This document shows positions 8,762 to 17,018 of a stretch of 64,000 nt of DNA, in pieces. The notes below the pieces were generated by a model, which saw only the letters and a program-made list of their open reading frames with translations, was not told where the DNA came from and ran no database searches. The translations under genes and the position numbers were made by a program. Position 1 is the stretch's first letter; each line of letters begins with the position of its first letter. Source of the stretch: Thermoflexales bacterium (GTDB lineage: Bacteria; Chloroflexota; Anaerolineae; J036; Brachytrichaceae); contig JANWUW010000046.1 of the NCBI GenBank assembly GCA_025057935.1, forward strand, positions 61,352 to 125,351. Direction: 5' to 3'.

Positions 8762-9700
8762 CTACGCGCGCACGTGAGCAAGCGAAAGAAACGCATCGTC
8801 CTCTTCGATGGGCGAGGCAAGCCAGGCTCGCTGCTCGCGCAGCGCGTCCAATGCTTCGTCGCGCGTCACAGGCATCAACCACACTGTGTCGCCGGGCAAA
8901 AGCTGAGCAGCAAGGTGGAGATCGGCCTGGATCACCACGCCCAGCACTGGGTAGCCACCTGTTGGCTGGGCGTCCGCAAGCAGCACAATCGGCTGACCGT
9001 CAGGCGGAAGTTGGATGACGCCAGGAAACACACCGAAGGAATCCACGCTCTGCGTCGGCGCGCGCAGCGGAACACCTTCGAGGCGCAGCCCGATGCGATT
9101 CGAGGACGCGCCGACCTGTCGCGGCTGCGCAAGCGCTGCCCGATCCCAATCTCCACAGAGTAAGACGCGCAGCACGTTCGTGTACGTCGGCGGCGAAGCC
9201 CAGCGCCGTGCTGCCCAGCGCGCCAGATCGCGCGGTGGCGCAGCAACGCGCACATAGTCACCCGGCCGCAAAGCACGCCCCTCTACGCCGCCGAATTGCC
9301 CTGGCAAATAGGTGCTGCGCGAGCCGAGCACGACGGGCACGTCCACACCCCCAGCCAGTGCAAGATAGGCACGCCCACCACGCACGCGCTGCAAAAACGC
9401 AAGGCGCTGACCCACTCGCGCATACACGCTTGTCCAGAGCGGCACTGTAGCGCCCGCGAGCCTTGCGCCCAAGTCCGCGCCTGTCACGGCAAAGACGCAA
9501 GGCTCGAGAACTTCAAACACAGCGCCGCCCCAAGTGATCTCAATGCTTGCTGCTTCAGGCGGGTTGCCGACCAGCCGATTGGCAATGGCATGTGCCACGG
9601 CGTCCACAGCGCCGCTCTGGGGCACACCAAAGCGCTGATAACCACGACGCCCTCGATCCTGCACTGTGGCAAGCGCCCCTCCCTCAAGCACACGCAGCAT
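8762..9700 (-). CDS. pxpC: 5-oxoprolinase subunit C (biotin-dependent carboxyltransferase family)
   Basis: This 312-residue protein belongs to the KipA/allophanate hydrolase subunit 2 family. Its signatures are TVQDRGRRGYQRFGVPQSGAVD at the N-terminus, ANRLVGNPPEAASIEIT, RAYLALAGGVDVPVVLGSRST in the middle and LADAQPTGGYPVLGVV near the C-terminus. With PxpA and PxpB it forms the ATP-dependent bacterial 5-oxoprolinase, which opens 5-oxoproline to glutamate. The ATG at 9700 lies two bases after the pxpB stop and gives a standard N-terminus (MLRVLEGGALATVQD). A start at 9745 would overlap pxpB by about 40 bases. It is followed directly by the six-helix membrane protein. Confidence 0.93.
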   Translation of the reverse strand: MLRVLEGGALATVQDRGRRGYQRFGVPQSGAVDAVAHAIANRLVGNPPEAASIEITWGGAVFEVLEPCVFAVTGADLGARLAGATVPLWTSVYARVGQRLAFLQRVRGGRAYLALAGGVDVPVVLGSRSTYLPGQFGGVEGRALRPGDYVRVAAPPRDLARWAARRWASPPTYTNVLRVLLCGDWDRAALAQPRQVGASSNRIGLRLEGVPLRAPTQSVDSFGVFPGVIQLPPDGQPIVLLADAQPTGGYPVLGVVIQADLHLAAQLLPGDTVWLMPVTRDEALDALREQRAWLASPIEEDDAFLSLAHVRA

Positions 9701-9702
9701 GG

Positions 9703-10344
9703 CTACAGCGCCACAAACAGCACTGCATCGCCGGGCTGAAGCCAAGTGGGCGGCTCGCGATGCGCGTCGAAAAGCGTAAGCTCAGTCCTGCCGATGAGAT
9801 GCCAGCCACCAGGCAGCTCACTGGGGTAAATGCCTGTTAGTCCGCCAGCAATCGCAACCGACCCAGCCGGCACGCGAGGACGCGGCGTGGCGCGGCGCGG
9901 AAGATGCAGCACCGCTGGCAAAGGACCGAGGTAGGCGAAGCCGGGGGCGAATCCCAACATCAAGACGCGCCATGGCTGGCTCGTGTGCAGCGCGATGAGC
10001 TGGGCAGGCGTCAAGCCCAGCGCCTGCGCTGCCGACTCCAGATCAGGACCAGCCTCTCCACCGTAGCGCACTGGCACGCGATGCACATGCCCAACCACTT
10101 CAGGCGCTGGTTCGAGTTGATCACAGATGCGCTGCAGCGCAACAAGCGCAGACTCGGGCTCGATAGACAGTGGGTCGAAGCGCACAGTCACTGAGCGCAA
10201 GCCCAACAGCACCTCGAACGCAGGCGAAGCCTCGAGCGCTCGCGCTAGCGCATGGGCGAAGCGATTGGCAAGCGCCAAGTCTGGCAGCTCACACCTCGCC
10301 ATCCATGCCGCTTCTCCGAGCGGCGCGAAGCGCCACACACTCAT
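9703..10344 (-). CDS. pxpB: 5-oxoprolinase subunit B
   Basis: This 213-residue protein is the KipI/allophanate hydrolase subunit 1 family member of the 5-oxoprolinase complex. Typical motifs are VTVRFDPLSIEP, HRVPVRYGGEAGPDLESAAQALGLT, HTSQPWRVLMLGFAPGFAYLG, RRATPRPRVPAGSVAIAGG and TGIYPSELPGGWHLIGRT. The last two stretches are the family's hallmark cyclophilin-like core. The start ATG overlaps the pxpA stop (ATGA), which is typical translational coupling. Together with pxpA and pxpC it recycles pyroglutamate formed by spontaneous glutamine cyclisation or released from peptides. Confidence 0.94.
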   Translation of the reverse strand: MSVWRFAPLGEAAWMARCELPDLALANRFAHALARALEASPAFEVLLGLRSVTVRFDPLSIEPESALVALQRICDQLEPAPEVVGHVHRVPVRYGGEAGPDLESAAQALGLTPAQLIALHTSQPWRVLMLGFAPGFAYLGPLPAVLHLPRRATPRPRVPAGSVAIAGGLTGIYPSELPGGWHLIGRTELTLFDAHREPPTWLQPGDAVLFVAL

Positions 10345-11087
10345 CGCGTCGGTCGCGCTATGGCAACCCCAGCGCGCGCAAGCCCTTCGCGCAAGAAGGC
10401 AGCGCGCACTGCCGCGCCAGGCGTGTCGCTATGAATGCAGAGCGTATCAGCCTCGATCGGTACCCATGCGCCGTCGTGCGCACGAACACGGCGATGAAGC
10501 AGGATCGCTTCGGCTTGCGCCAAGCATGCCGATGGATCCTCGATCAGCGCGCCGGGGAGTTCACGCGAGCGTAAGGTACCATCGCGCTCGTAGGCGCGGT
10601 CGGCAAAAGCCTCGCGCCACACGCGCAGCCCAATTGCCTCAGCCGCGGCGATCAGCGCGGAGTTTGGCGGTCCCACGAGGACGAGTTGAGGATCGCAAGC
10701 TGCGACCGCGCGCGCAACCGCCTCTGCGTAAGCAGAGTGCCGCGCAGCGTGGTTGTAAAGCGCGCCGTGAGGCTTCACGTGGACAAGCGCGATGCCCTCC
10801 GCCTCAGCAAGGCGAAGCAAATGTTGCACTTGATCGTGCACGCACTGCGCAACAGCTTCTGGTGAAAGGGGCAACACACGCCGCCCGAAGTGGACGCGGT
10901 CGGGGAAAGAGGGATGCGCGCCAGCGCTCACACCGAGTTGGCGACACAAGCGCAAGGTCTCGCGCATAGTGCGCTCGTCGCCGGCGTGCCCTCCACAGGC
11001 GATGTTCGCCGCTGTGACGTAGGGCAAGATCGCAGCGTCATCAGCAACGCCCTCGCCACAGTCGCAATTCAAGATCACCGTGACCAC
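10341..11087 (-). CDS. pxpA: 5-oxoprolinase subunit A (LamB/YcsF family)
   Basis: This 248-residue protein shows the LamB/YcsF signature: LNCDCGEG at the N-terminus, ANIACGGHAGDERTM, GAHPSFPDRVHFGRR, HVKPHGALYNHAA and FADRAYERDGTLRSRELPGALI. It is the catalytic metal-dependent-like subunit of 5-oxoprolinase. The family N-terminus is essentially at LNCD, so I place the start at a GTG codon (11087), about eight bases after the DUF2905 stop. A GTG at 11078 is also possible. The ATG at 11111 would add an atypical Gly/Ala-rich extension and overlap DUF2905. The gene heads the tight pxpA-B-C run. Confidence 0.92.
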   Translation of the reverse strand: MVTVILNCDCGEGVADDAAILPYVTAANIACGGHAGDERTMRETLRLCRQLGVSAGAHPSFPDRVHFGRRVLPLSPEAVAQCVHDQVQHLLRLAEAEGIALVHVKPHGALYNHAARHSAYAEAVARAVAACDPQLVLVGPPNSALIAAAEAIGLRVWREAFADRAYERDGTLRSRELPGALIEDPSACLAQAEAILLHRRVRAHDGAWVPIEADTLCIHSDTPGAAVRAAFLREGLARAGVAIARPTR

Positions 11088-11094
11088 GCAGGCA

Positions 11095-11343
11095 TCACCG
11101 CCCGCCGCCAAGCAGCCGCGCGAGCAAGTTGAGCAGCAGGGTCAAACCGAGGCTCACGAGGATCATCGTGCCCAGCGGGATGTAGAGCGTGAAGTTCTCA
11201 CGCTCGATGACGATGTCGCCCGGCAGCCGCCCGAGCGAAAACGGCAGTGAGATGCGCGTGAGCACCTGCACTGCGACGCCCGCGATCACCAGCGCTACGC
11301 CAGCGAAGATCAACAGCCGAGCCAGCGGATGCCAGTCAGACAT
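11095..11343 (-). CDS. DUF2905 family membrane protein
   Basis: This 82-residue protein has two transmembrane segments (LLIFAGVALVIAGVAVQVL and LGTMILVSLGLTLLLNLLARLL). Between them is the conserved loop SLGRLPGDIVIERENFTLYIPLGT, which is the hallmark of DUF2905. The function of the family is unknown. It is the first gene of the minus-strand run that continues into pxpABC. Its ATG is preceded by a TACAAT hexamer at leaderless spacing and has no Shine-Dalgarno sequence. Confidence 0.9.
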   Translation of the reverse strand: MSDWHPLARLLIFAGVALVIAGVAVQVLTRISLPFSLGRLPGDIVIERENFTLYIPLGTMILVSLGLTLLLNLLARLLGGGR

Positions 11344-11352
11344 GCTGACGCA

Positions 11353-11358
11353 ATTGTA
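11353..11358 (-). promoter_or_regulatory. -10 element (TACAAT) of the DUF2905-pxpABC run
   Basis: The hexamer ends 9 nt before ATG 11343. Transcription would begin at or within a base or two of the start codon and could drive the whole run down to xseA. No convincing -35 is visible. Confidence 0.6.
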
Positions 11359-11507
11359 CGGCGCAGGCAGCGCAGAGACGAGCTTCCCGTGATTCTTGAC
11401 TTTGCAGGAACGATGTTGTGCACAAGACTCATCATGCCTGCGAAAGGCTAAATGGCTTGTGCCTCGCCGCTTTACCTTGCTGCGCCTGTTGTATCCTTAC
11501 AGCACCC

Positions 11508-14420
11508 ATGGACGTGACGCACGGCTTCGAGTTATTGCGCGAGCAGGACATCCCCGAGATCAACACCAAGGCGCGCCTGTATCGTCATGTGAAGACTGGC
11601 GCACAACTGCTTTCGCTGATCAACGACGATGAGAACAAAGTCTTCGGCATCGCCTTCACCACGCCGCCCTACGACAGCACGGGATTGCCGCATATCCTCG
11701 AGCATAGCGTGTTGTGTGGGTCGCGCAATTACCCGCTCAAAGAGCCGTTCATCGAGCTGGCGAAGGGATCGCTGAACACCTTCCTCAACGCCTTCACTTA
11801 TCCAGATCGCACGGTTTACCCTGTCGCCAGCCAGAACGTGAAGGATTTTTACAACTTGATTGACGTCTACCTAGACGCTGTGTTCTACCCACTGCTCACG
11901 CGGTGGACGTTGATGCAGGAAGGTTGGCATTACGAGCTAGAGGACAAATCGCAGCCGCTGCAATTCCGCGGTGTGGTCTTCAACGAGATGAAGGGCGCTT
12001 ATTCATCGCCGGAGAACGTGCTCGGACGCACCATCCAGATGACATTGCTCCCCGACACGCCCTACGGTGTGGACTCTGGCGGTGATCCCGCTGAGATCCC
12101 CAATCTGACCTACGAAGCGTTTCTCGCGTTCCACCGCAAGTATTACCACCCTTCCAACGCACGCATTTTGTTCTACGGCGACGACGACCCCGAGGAGCGG
12201 CTGCGCTACATGAACAAGTGGCTCAGCGCTTTTGATGCTGCGCCTGTCGAGGTGCACATCCCTACCCAGCCGCGCTTCACACAGCCGCGGCGCATCATCG
12301 AGCGCTACGACGCTGGCGAGGACGAGAGCAGCAAGCGCGCGATGGTCTCGGTGAACTGGCTGCTGACCGAGCCGAGCGACCCTGAATTGCTGCTCCGCCT
12401 GCACGTGCTGGCGCACATGCTCATCGGCACGCCTGCATCCCCGCTGCGCAAAGCGCTGATCGACAGCGGCTTGGGCGAGAACCTCACCCCCAGCGGCATT
12501 GACGACGATGTCCGCGAGGCATTCTTCAGCGTGGGTCTGAAAGGCGTTGACCCTGCCAACGTGGACAAGGTGGAGGCGCTGATCCTCGACACGTTGCGCG
12601 ATCTCGCCGCGCACGGCTTCGACCCTGAACAAGTGGAAGCTTCGCTCAACACGATCGAGTTCCGCCTGCGCGAGGCGAACTTCGGCAGTTTCCCGCGCGG
12701 CATTGCGTATCTCACCGCCGCACTGCGCACGTGGACTTACGGCGGCGATCCTTTGGCAATGCTTGCATTCGAAGCGCCGCTTAACGCGCTTAAGCAGAAA
12801 CTCGATGCCTGCGGTCAATCAATCTTCACTGACCTCATTCAGCGCTTTTTCCTCGAGAATCCACATCGCACGACGGTGATCCTGCTGCCCGATCCCAACG
12901 TGCGCGCTGAGCGCGAGGCTGCAGAGCGCGCGCGCCTCGACGCAGCTCGCGCCGCAATGAGCGAGGCTGACCTCAAGCGCATCATCGAAGAGACGCGCTT
13001 GCTCAAAGAGAGGCAATTGACTCCAGACCCGCCGGAAGTGCTGGCGCGCTTGCCCTCGCTCAAGATCAGCGATCTCGACCCGAAGATCCGCACGATTCCC
13101 ACCGCGGCTGAAACGCACGACGGCGTCACTGTGCTCCACCACGACCTGTTCACCAACGGCATCGTCTACCTCGACCTTGCCTTCGACATGCGCGCCGTGC
13201 CGCCAGAAGACGTGCCCTATCTTGCGTTGATCGGGCGCGCGTTGCTGCAGATGGGCACCGAGAAAGAAGACTTCGTGAAGCTGCTCCAACGCATCGGTCG
13301 GAAGACTGGCGGTATCGCGTACGCTACTTTGAACACCCTCGCGCGCCCAACGCGCACGCCGGTGGCGCGCTTCGTGCTTCGCGGGAAGAGCACTGTGGCG
13401 CAGTTTGACGACATGCTCGACATCCTGCGCGATGTGCTGCTCACTGCGCAGCTCGACAACCGCGAGCGCTTCAAACAGATCGTGTTGGAGAACAAGGCGA
13501 GCCTCGAATCGGCTTTGACGCCAAGCGGTCACGCGTTTGTCGCCTCGCGATTGCGCGCCGCCTTCAATCCTGCTGACTGGGTGAACGAGCAGATCGGCGG
13601 CGTGAGCCAACTCTTCTTCCTGCGCGATCTCGCAGAGCGCATCGAACGCGATTGGGATGCTGTGTTGGCGAAGCTGAACGCCGTGCGTGCGGCACTCGTG
13701 ACGCGCGTCGGGCTGGTGGCGAACGTCACGCTAGACGCGCACAACTGGGAGAAGCTACAACCCAAGCTAATGCAGTTCCTCGCCACGCTGCCTGCATCAC
13801 CGCAAACGCCTTGCGTGTGGTCTGCGCAGCATCGAGAGGGCGACGAGGGCTTGAGCATCCCTGCGCAGGTGAACTACGTCGGCAAAGGCGCTGACCTCTA
13901 CGCGCTGGGCTTTCAGCTCAGCGGGCGATGGCTGCCAGTGCACAATTGGCTGCGCACGGGTTACTTGTGGGAGCGTGTGCGCATGCAAGGCGGCGCCTAT
14001 GGCGCGTTTTGTACCTTTGACCCGCGCAGCGGTGTCTTTGCATTCTTGTCCTACCGCGATCCCAACCTGCTCGAGACGCTAAAGACCTACGACGCTGTTG
14101 GCGATTATCTGCGCGGGCACGCGCCTGATGAGCAAGAGGTCACGCGCACTATCATCGGCGTGATCGGCGATCTGGACGCCTACATGCTACCCGACGCCAA
14201 AGGCTACACGGCAATGGTGCGCTGGCTCACTGGTGAGACGGATGAATTCCGCCAGCGCCTGCGCGACGAGGTGCTCTCCACTGCGCGCGAGGACTTCGTG
14301 CGTTTCGCCGAAGTGGCTGATGCCCTACGCGCGCATGGGCGCGTAGTCGTCATGGGCTCAGCGCAAGCGCTCACCTCAGCCGCACAAGCGCACCCCCTGC
14401 AGATCACGACGGTGATGTGA
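11508..14420 (+). CDS. M16C zinc metalloprotease, presequence protease type
   Basis: This 970-residue protein is a member of the pitrilysin/insulinase clan closest to PreP (M16C). The inverted zinc motif HILEH is at residues 62-66, and the distal Glu ligand is in NEMKGAYSS near residue 160, at the usual distance. The four-domain length is standard for PreP. A C-terminal RMQGGAYGAF-type substrate pocket and two helical halves joined by the charged linker around residue 470 are visible. PreP proteins degrade short unstructured peptides. There is no signal peptide, so it is likely cytoplasmic. The ATG at 11508 gives the family N-terminus (HGFELL). Upstream codons are Cys-rich and unlike the family. 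The gene is divergent from DUF2905. Confidence 0.92.
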   Translation: MDVTHGFELLREQDIPEINTKARLYRHVKTGAQLLSLINDDENKVFGIAFTTPPYDSTGLPHILEHSVLCGSRNYPLKEPFIELAKGSLNTFLNAFTYPDRTVYPVASQNVKDFYNLIDVYLDAVFYPLLTRWTLMQEGWHYELEDKSQPLQFRGVVFNEMKGAYSSPENVLGRTIQMTLLPDTPYGVDSGGDPAEIPNLTYEAFLAFHRKYYHPSNARILFYGDDDPEERLRYMNKWLSAFDAAPVEVHIPTQPRFTQPRRIIERYDAGEDESSKRAMVSVNWLLTEPSDPELLLRLHVLAHMLIGTPASPLRKALIDSGLGENLTPSGIDDDVREAFFSVGLKGVDPANVDKVEALILDTLRDLAAHGFDPEQVEASLNTIEFRLREANFGSFPRGIAYLTAALRTWTYGGDPLAMLAFEAPLNALKQKLDACGQSIFTDLIQRFFLENPHRTTVILLPDPNVRAEREAAERARLDAARAAMSEADLKRIIEETRLLKERQLTPDPPEVLARLPSLKISDLDPKIRTIPTAAETHDGVTVLHHDLFTNGIVYLDLAFDMRAVPPEDVPYLALIGRALLQMGTEKEDFVKLLQRIGRKTGGIAYATLNTLARPTRTPVARFVLRGKSTVAQFDDMLDILRDVLLTAQLDNRERFKQIVLENKASLESALTPSGHAFVASRLRAAFNPADWVNEQIGGVSQLFFLRDLAERIERDWDAVLAKLNAVRAALVTRVGLVANVTLDAHNWEKLQPKLMQFLATLPASPQTPCVWSAQHREGDEGLSIPAQVNYVGKGADLYALGFQLSGRWLPVHNWLRTGYLWERVRMQGGAYGAFCTFDPRSGVFAFLSYRDPNLLETLKTYDAVGDYLRGHAPDEQEVTRTIIGVIGDLDAYMLPDAKGYTAMVRWLTGETDEFRQRLRDEVLSTAREDFVRFAEVADALRAHGRVVVMGSAQALTSAAQAHPLQITTVM

Positions 14421-14445
14421 TGCAAGAGAGCGACTACCCCACAGC

Positions 14446-16125
14446 ATGATAGCGTATCTTCCTAGCAGTGAGCTGCTGACTGGGCTGCGTAGGACACCAC
14501 CTGAGACGCTCGACGTAGCAGTGCTCATCACTGCGACGGATGCACCTGATCAGTGGTTGCCGTACCTTGAGGCAGCCCACGCTGCGCTGCGAGCAGGAGG
14601 TCTGCTCTTCATTCAGGGTGTTCCTGAGCATCTTCCTATGCTCGGTGTCCAAGCAGAGCGCCTCTTTCGCTTCAAGTACTGGATTGCCTTGGAGTCTGCT
14701 CTGCGGTTGGATAAGCGGCTGCCCTCAGCACACGCTGGCGTGTTGCTGTTTGTCAAAGGGGAACAGTTTCACATCAAGCGCGTACGCATACCCCACCAGC
14801 ATTGCCGCGCCTGCCACAAGCCCCTCAAGGATTGGGGTGGAAAATCACATCTAATGCACCCAAGCGGTGCAGCACTCTCCGATGTCTGGAAGCATTTGCC
14901 GAAAGCGGATAACTACTCTGGTCTTTCACGCGCTGCGCTAGACACAATCATGCAAATGCTTCCCGACCCCAGCCCCGATCGAGAAATTCAAGGAGTCATT
15001 GGACCTGCAGAGCGCATCTTGGAAGCGACTGGGGAACATGTCTTTCGCGAAGTGCCTGTGCAGTATGCACGGCCACTCACACGAGCGTTCGGTAGGAATG
15101 GGGAGGAGAAACAACCACACACATCAATGCCGCTCGACTGCGTGATACAGGGTGATGCACTTGAGGTCCTTTCGAAATTGCCTGACGAGTCCGTTGACCT
15201 CGCCTTTGCCGATCCGCCCTACAACCTAGACAAGGCATACGGGACATACCATGACGAACGCGACGACGAGGCATACCTGAACTGGTGCAATGCATGGCTC
15301 GATGAATACGTGCGCGTTCTGAAGCCGAACGGCGCTTTGTTCGTTTTGAACCTGCCACGTTGGGCGATGCATCACGCTGTTCATTTGAATCAGCGGCTTC
15401 ACTTCCAGAACTGGATCGTTTGGGATGCGCTCTCCGAGCCACGTGGCAAGTTAATGCCAGCGCACTACGCCTTGCTGTTCTACACGAAGCATCCTCGGCA
15501 CTTCAAGCTCAACTTGGACGCAGTGAGCCCCATCGATGCACGCGACTACTGCCTGCGCTCAGCTTGCATTCGAAGACGCAAGTCGCTCGGCGACGACGAG
15601 AAGGAGCCGCTAACGGACATCTGGTGGGATATCCATCGCATTAAGCATCGTCGCAATCGAGACTATCACCCTTGTCAACTTCCTGAGGCACTGCTGGAGC
15701 GCATCATTCTGCTCACCACTGATCCCGACGATGTCGTACTTGACGCGATGGCTGGCACTGGAACAACGGCAGTTGTTGCGTCGAGGCTCGGGCGACATTT
15801 CATCGCCATCGACCTGGATCCCGCCTACACTGCTATCGCACGCGATAAGCTGCGCCAGCTCGAGACCTTCGGCAACGTACCTCGCTTCCCTACCTCGCGC
15901 CATCGTCAGCGATACCACAAGAAGGCGCTGCAACTCGAGCTGCGTGACTTGGCATTGCGCTTAGGGCGCTTGCCACAACCAGAGGACGTCCAGCGTCTCA
16001 GCCGTTACGGGCTAGAGCCGTTCTTAGAAGCATTCCCCAGTTGGGGAAAGGCTCTTAAAGCAGCAAAACTGCTAGAGTTGAACGGGAATCCCCATGAATC
16101 AACTACCAAAGAAGCTCACCTTTGA
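14446..16125 (+). CDS. Type II DNA methyltransferase (beta class) with a degenerate N-terminal copy
   Basis: This 559-residue protein is a site-specific N4-cytosine/N6-adenine methyltransferase. In the C-terminal half the catalytic motif DPPYN is at 256-260 and the AdoMet motif DAMAGTGTT at 433-441. Motif IV before motif I is the beta-class order. TDIWWDI (390-396) and HPCQLPEALLERII follow the family pattern. Residues 1-200 look like a second, decayed copy: TATDAPDQW stands where DPPY would be, LRAGGLLFIQG matches LKPNGALFVLN, a CxxC (120-123) and GGKSHLMHP precede SDVW (145-148). That copy has no catalytic motif and may serve in target recognition. The gene overlaps the nuclease gene downstream by 32 bases and has lower GC than its surroundings. 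Confidence 0.85.
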   Translation: MIAYLPSSELLTGLRRTPPETLDVAVLITATDAPDQWLPYLEAAHAALRAGGLLFIQGVPEHLPMLGVQAERLFRFKYWIALESALRLDKRLPSAHAGVLLFVKGEQFHIKRVRIPHQHCRACHKPLKDWGGKSHLMHPSGAALSDVWKHLPKADNYSGLSRAALDTIMQMLPDPSPDREIQGVIGPAERILEATGEHVFREVPVQYARPLTRAFGRNGEEKQPHTSMPLDCVIQGDALEVLSKLPDESVDLAFADPPYNLDKAYGTYHDERDDEAYLNWCNAWLDEYVRVLKPNGALFVLNLPRWAMHHAVHLNQRLHFQNWIVWDALSEPRGKLMPAHYALLFYTKHPRHFKLNLDAVSPIDARDYCLRSACIRRRKSLGDDEKEPLTDIWWDIHRIKHRRNRDYHPCQLPEALLERIILLTTDPDDVVLDAMAGTGTTAVVASRLGRHFIAIDLDPAYTAIARDKLRQLETFGNVPRFPTSRHRQRYHKKALQLELRDLALRLGRLPQPEDVQRLSRYGLEPFLEAFPSWGKALKAAKLLELNGNPHESTTKEAHL

Positions 16126-17014
16126 GGAAGCTTGGCAATCCATCACCATTTTCTTTGTGGATGACCAACTTGAGCAAGAGATTGAGAACAAAGTCAACAG
16201 ACTCCTCTCCCTTGCCGAAGAAACCAACCTTACAACTGCTGATTTGCGTTCGACGGATGAGCTTCTTAAGCTGCTGCGTGCGGAGAAAGGTCTAGAAATG
16301 CTTCTTCGGGAGATCGGCCTCTCCGAGGAGAAGTTCATGCGCATTGTGTCTGTGCTGCGCCAAGTGGGTCGAGTGACTGAGAGACTGGACAGTGAGTGGA
16401 ACATGGCCCAGATCAAGCGGCGACTTAAAGACGATACCAACTTTGCTCAAGTTGTCGCGCGTCTGCTCTTGGAAGGCAATTGCGACACCGAGTTGCGCCC
16501 CTTGATCCCTGCCTACTACCTCGAGATGCTGAACCTAGCTGCGCGCCTCAAAGACAGCAGGGAAGTGCGCAAAGTTCGCTACAAGCAATCTCTGATTGGC
16601 ACCTATAGTGGGCGGAAGGGTTACTACGTTGAGTCTCGAATCAAGCAGCGAATTCAATCCTTGGGAGTGCCTTATGAGCAAGGGCGCTCGCCTCTCGTTC
16701 TTGTCAACGTTGACTTCGCCATCCCGTCGCTTAGCGATCCAAAAATTCTTATCATGTGTTCTTTTCAAGAGACAACGAGCAGCGGTCAAAGCACGAAGGC
16801 ACGAGATATGCTGACAGCCTACAACAGGTTGAGAGAAGCCAACAGCAGGGATAGGACTTCTCGTGTGTTTGTCAATTTTGCAGATGGCGGTGGCTGGCTA
16901 GCAAGGAAGCAGGACTACAAGCGACTCGTAGAGAACTGCGATTACTTCGTGAATCTCAAGCATCTTGACTTGATTCAAGAGATCATCAAAGCACACTTCC
17001 GTTCGACTTCGTGA
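16094..17014 (+). CDS. Type II restriction endonuclease, partner of the methyltransferase
   Basis: This 306-residue protein lies directly behind and overlaps the methyltransferase gene, the normal place for a cognate endonuclease. The first 110 residues are helical and charged. The C-terminal half holds a candidate nuclease core: VNVDFAIP with Asp207, then [12 protein letters not shown] (Gln225, Glu226) and [10 protein letters not shown]. This resembles a divergent PD-(D/E)xK arrangement of D-x(n)-Q/E. I cannot name the recognition site or subfamily. Base composition is clearly lower in GC than flanking genes: bases 16141-16200 hold 24 G+C of 60, against 35 of 60 at 12841-12900. This suggests horizontal acquisition. 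The stop is four bases from the glyQS start. Confidence 0.72.
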   Translation: MNQLPKKLTFEEAWQSITIFFVDDQLEQEIENKVNRLLSLAEETNLTTADLRSTDELLKLLRAEKGLEMLLREIGLSEEKFMRIVSVLRQVGRVTERLDSEWNMAQIKRRLKDDTNFAQVVARLLLEGNCDTELRPLIPAYYLEMLNLAARLKDSREVRKVRYKQSLIGTYSGRKGYYVESRIKQRIQSLGVPYEQGRSPLVLVNVDFAIPSLSDPKILIMCSFQETTSSGQSTKARDMLTAYNRLREANSRDRTSRVFVNFADGGGWLARKQDYKRLVENCDYFVNLKHLDLIQEIIKAHFRSTS

Positions 17015-17018
17015 ATCT

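Noticed and set aside
12003..13610. Two long minus-strand frames inside the M16 protease gene
   Set aside because: They are shadow frames of a conserved protein. They show no start signal and no domain.
16094..16125. Programmed frameshift joining methyltransferase and nuclease
   Set aside because: The overlap holds a normal ATG for the nuclease and no slippery heptamer. Ordinary coupled translation is enough.
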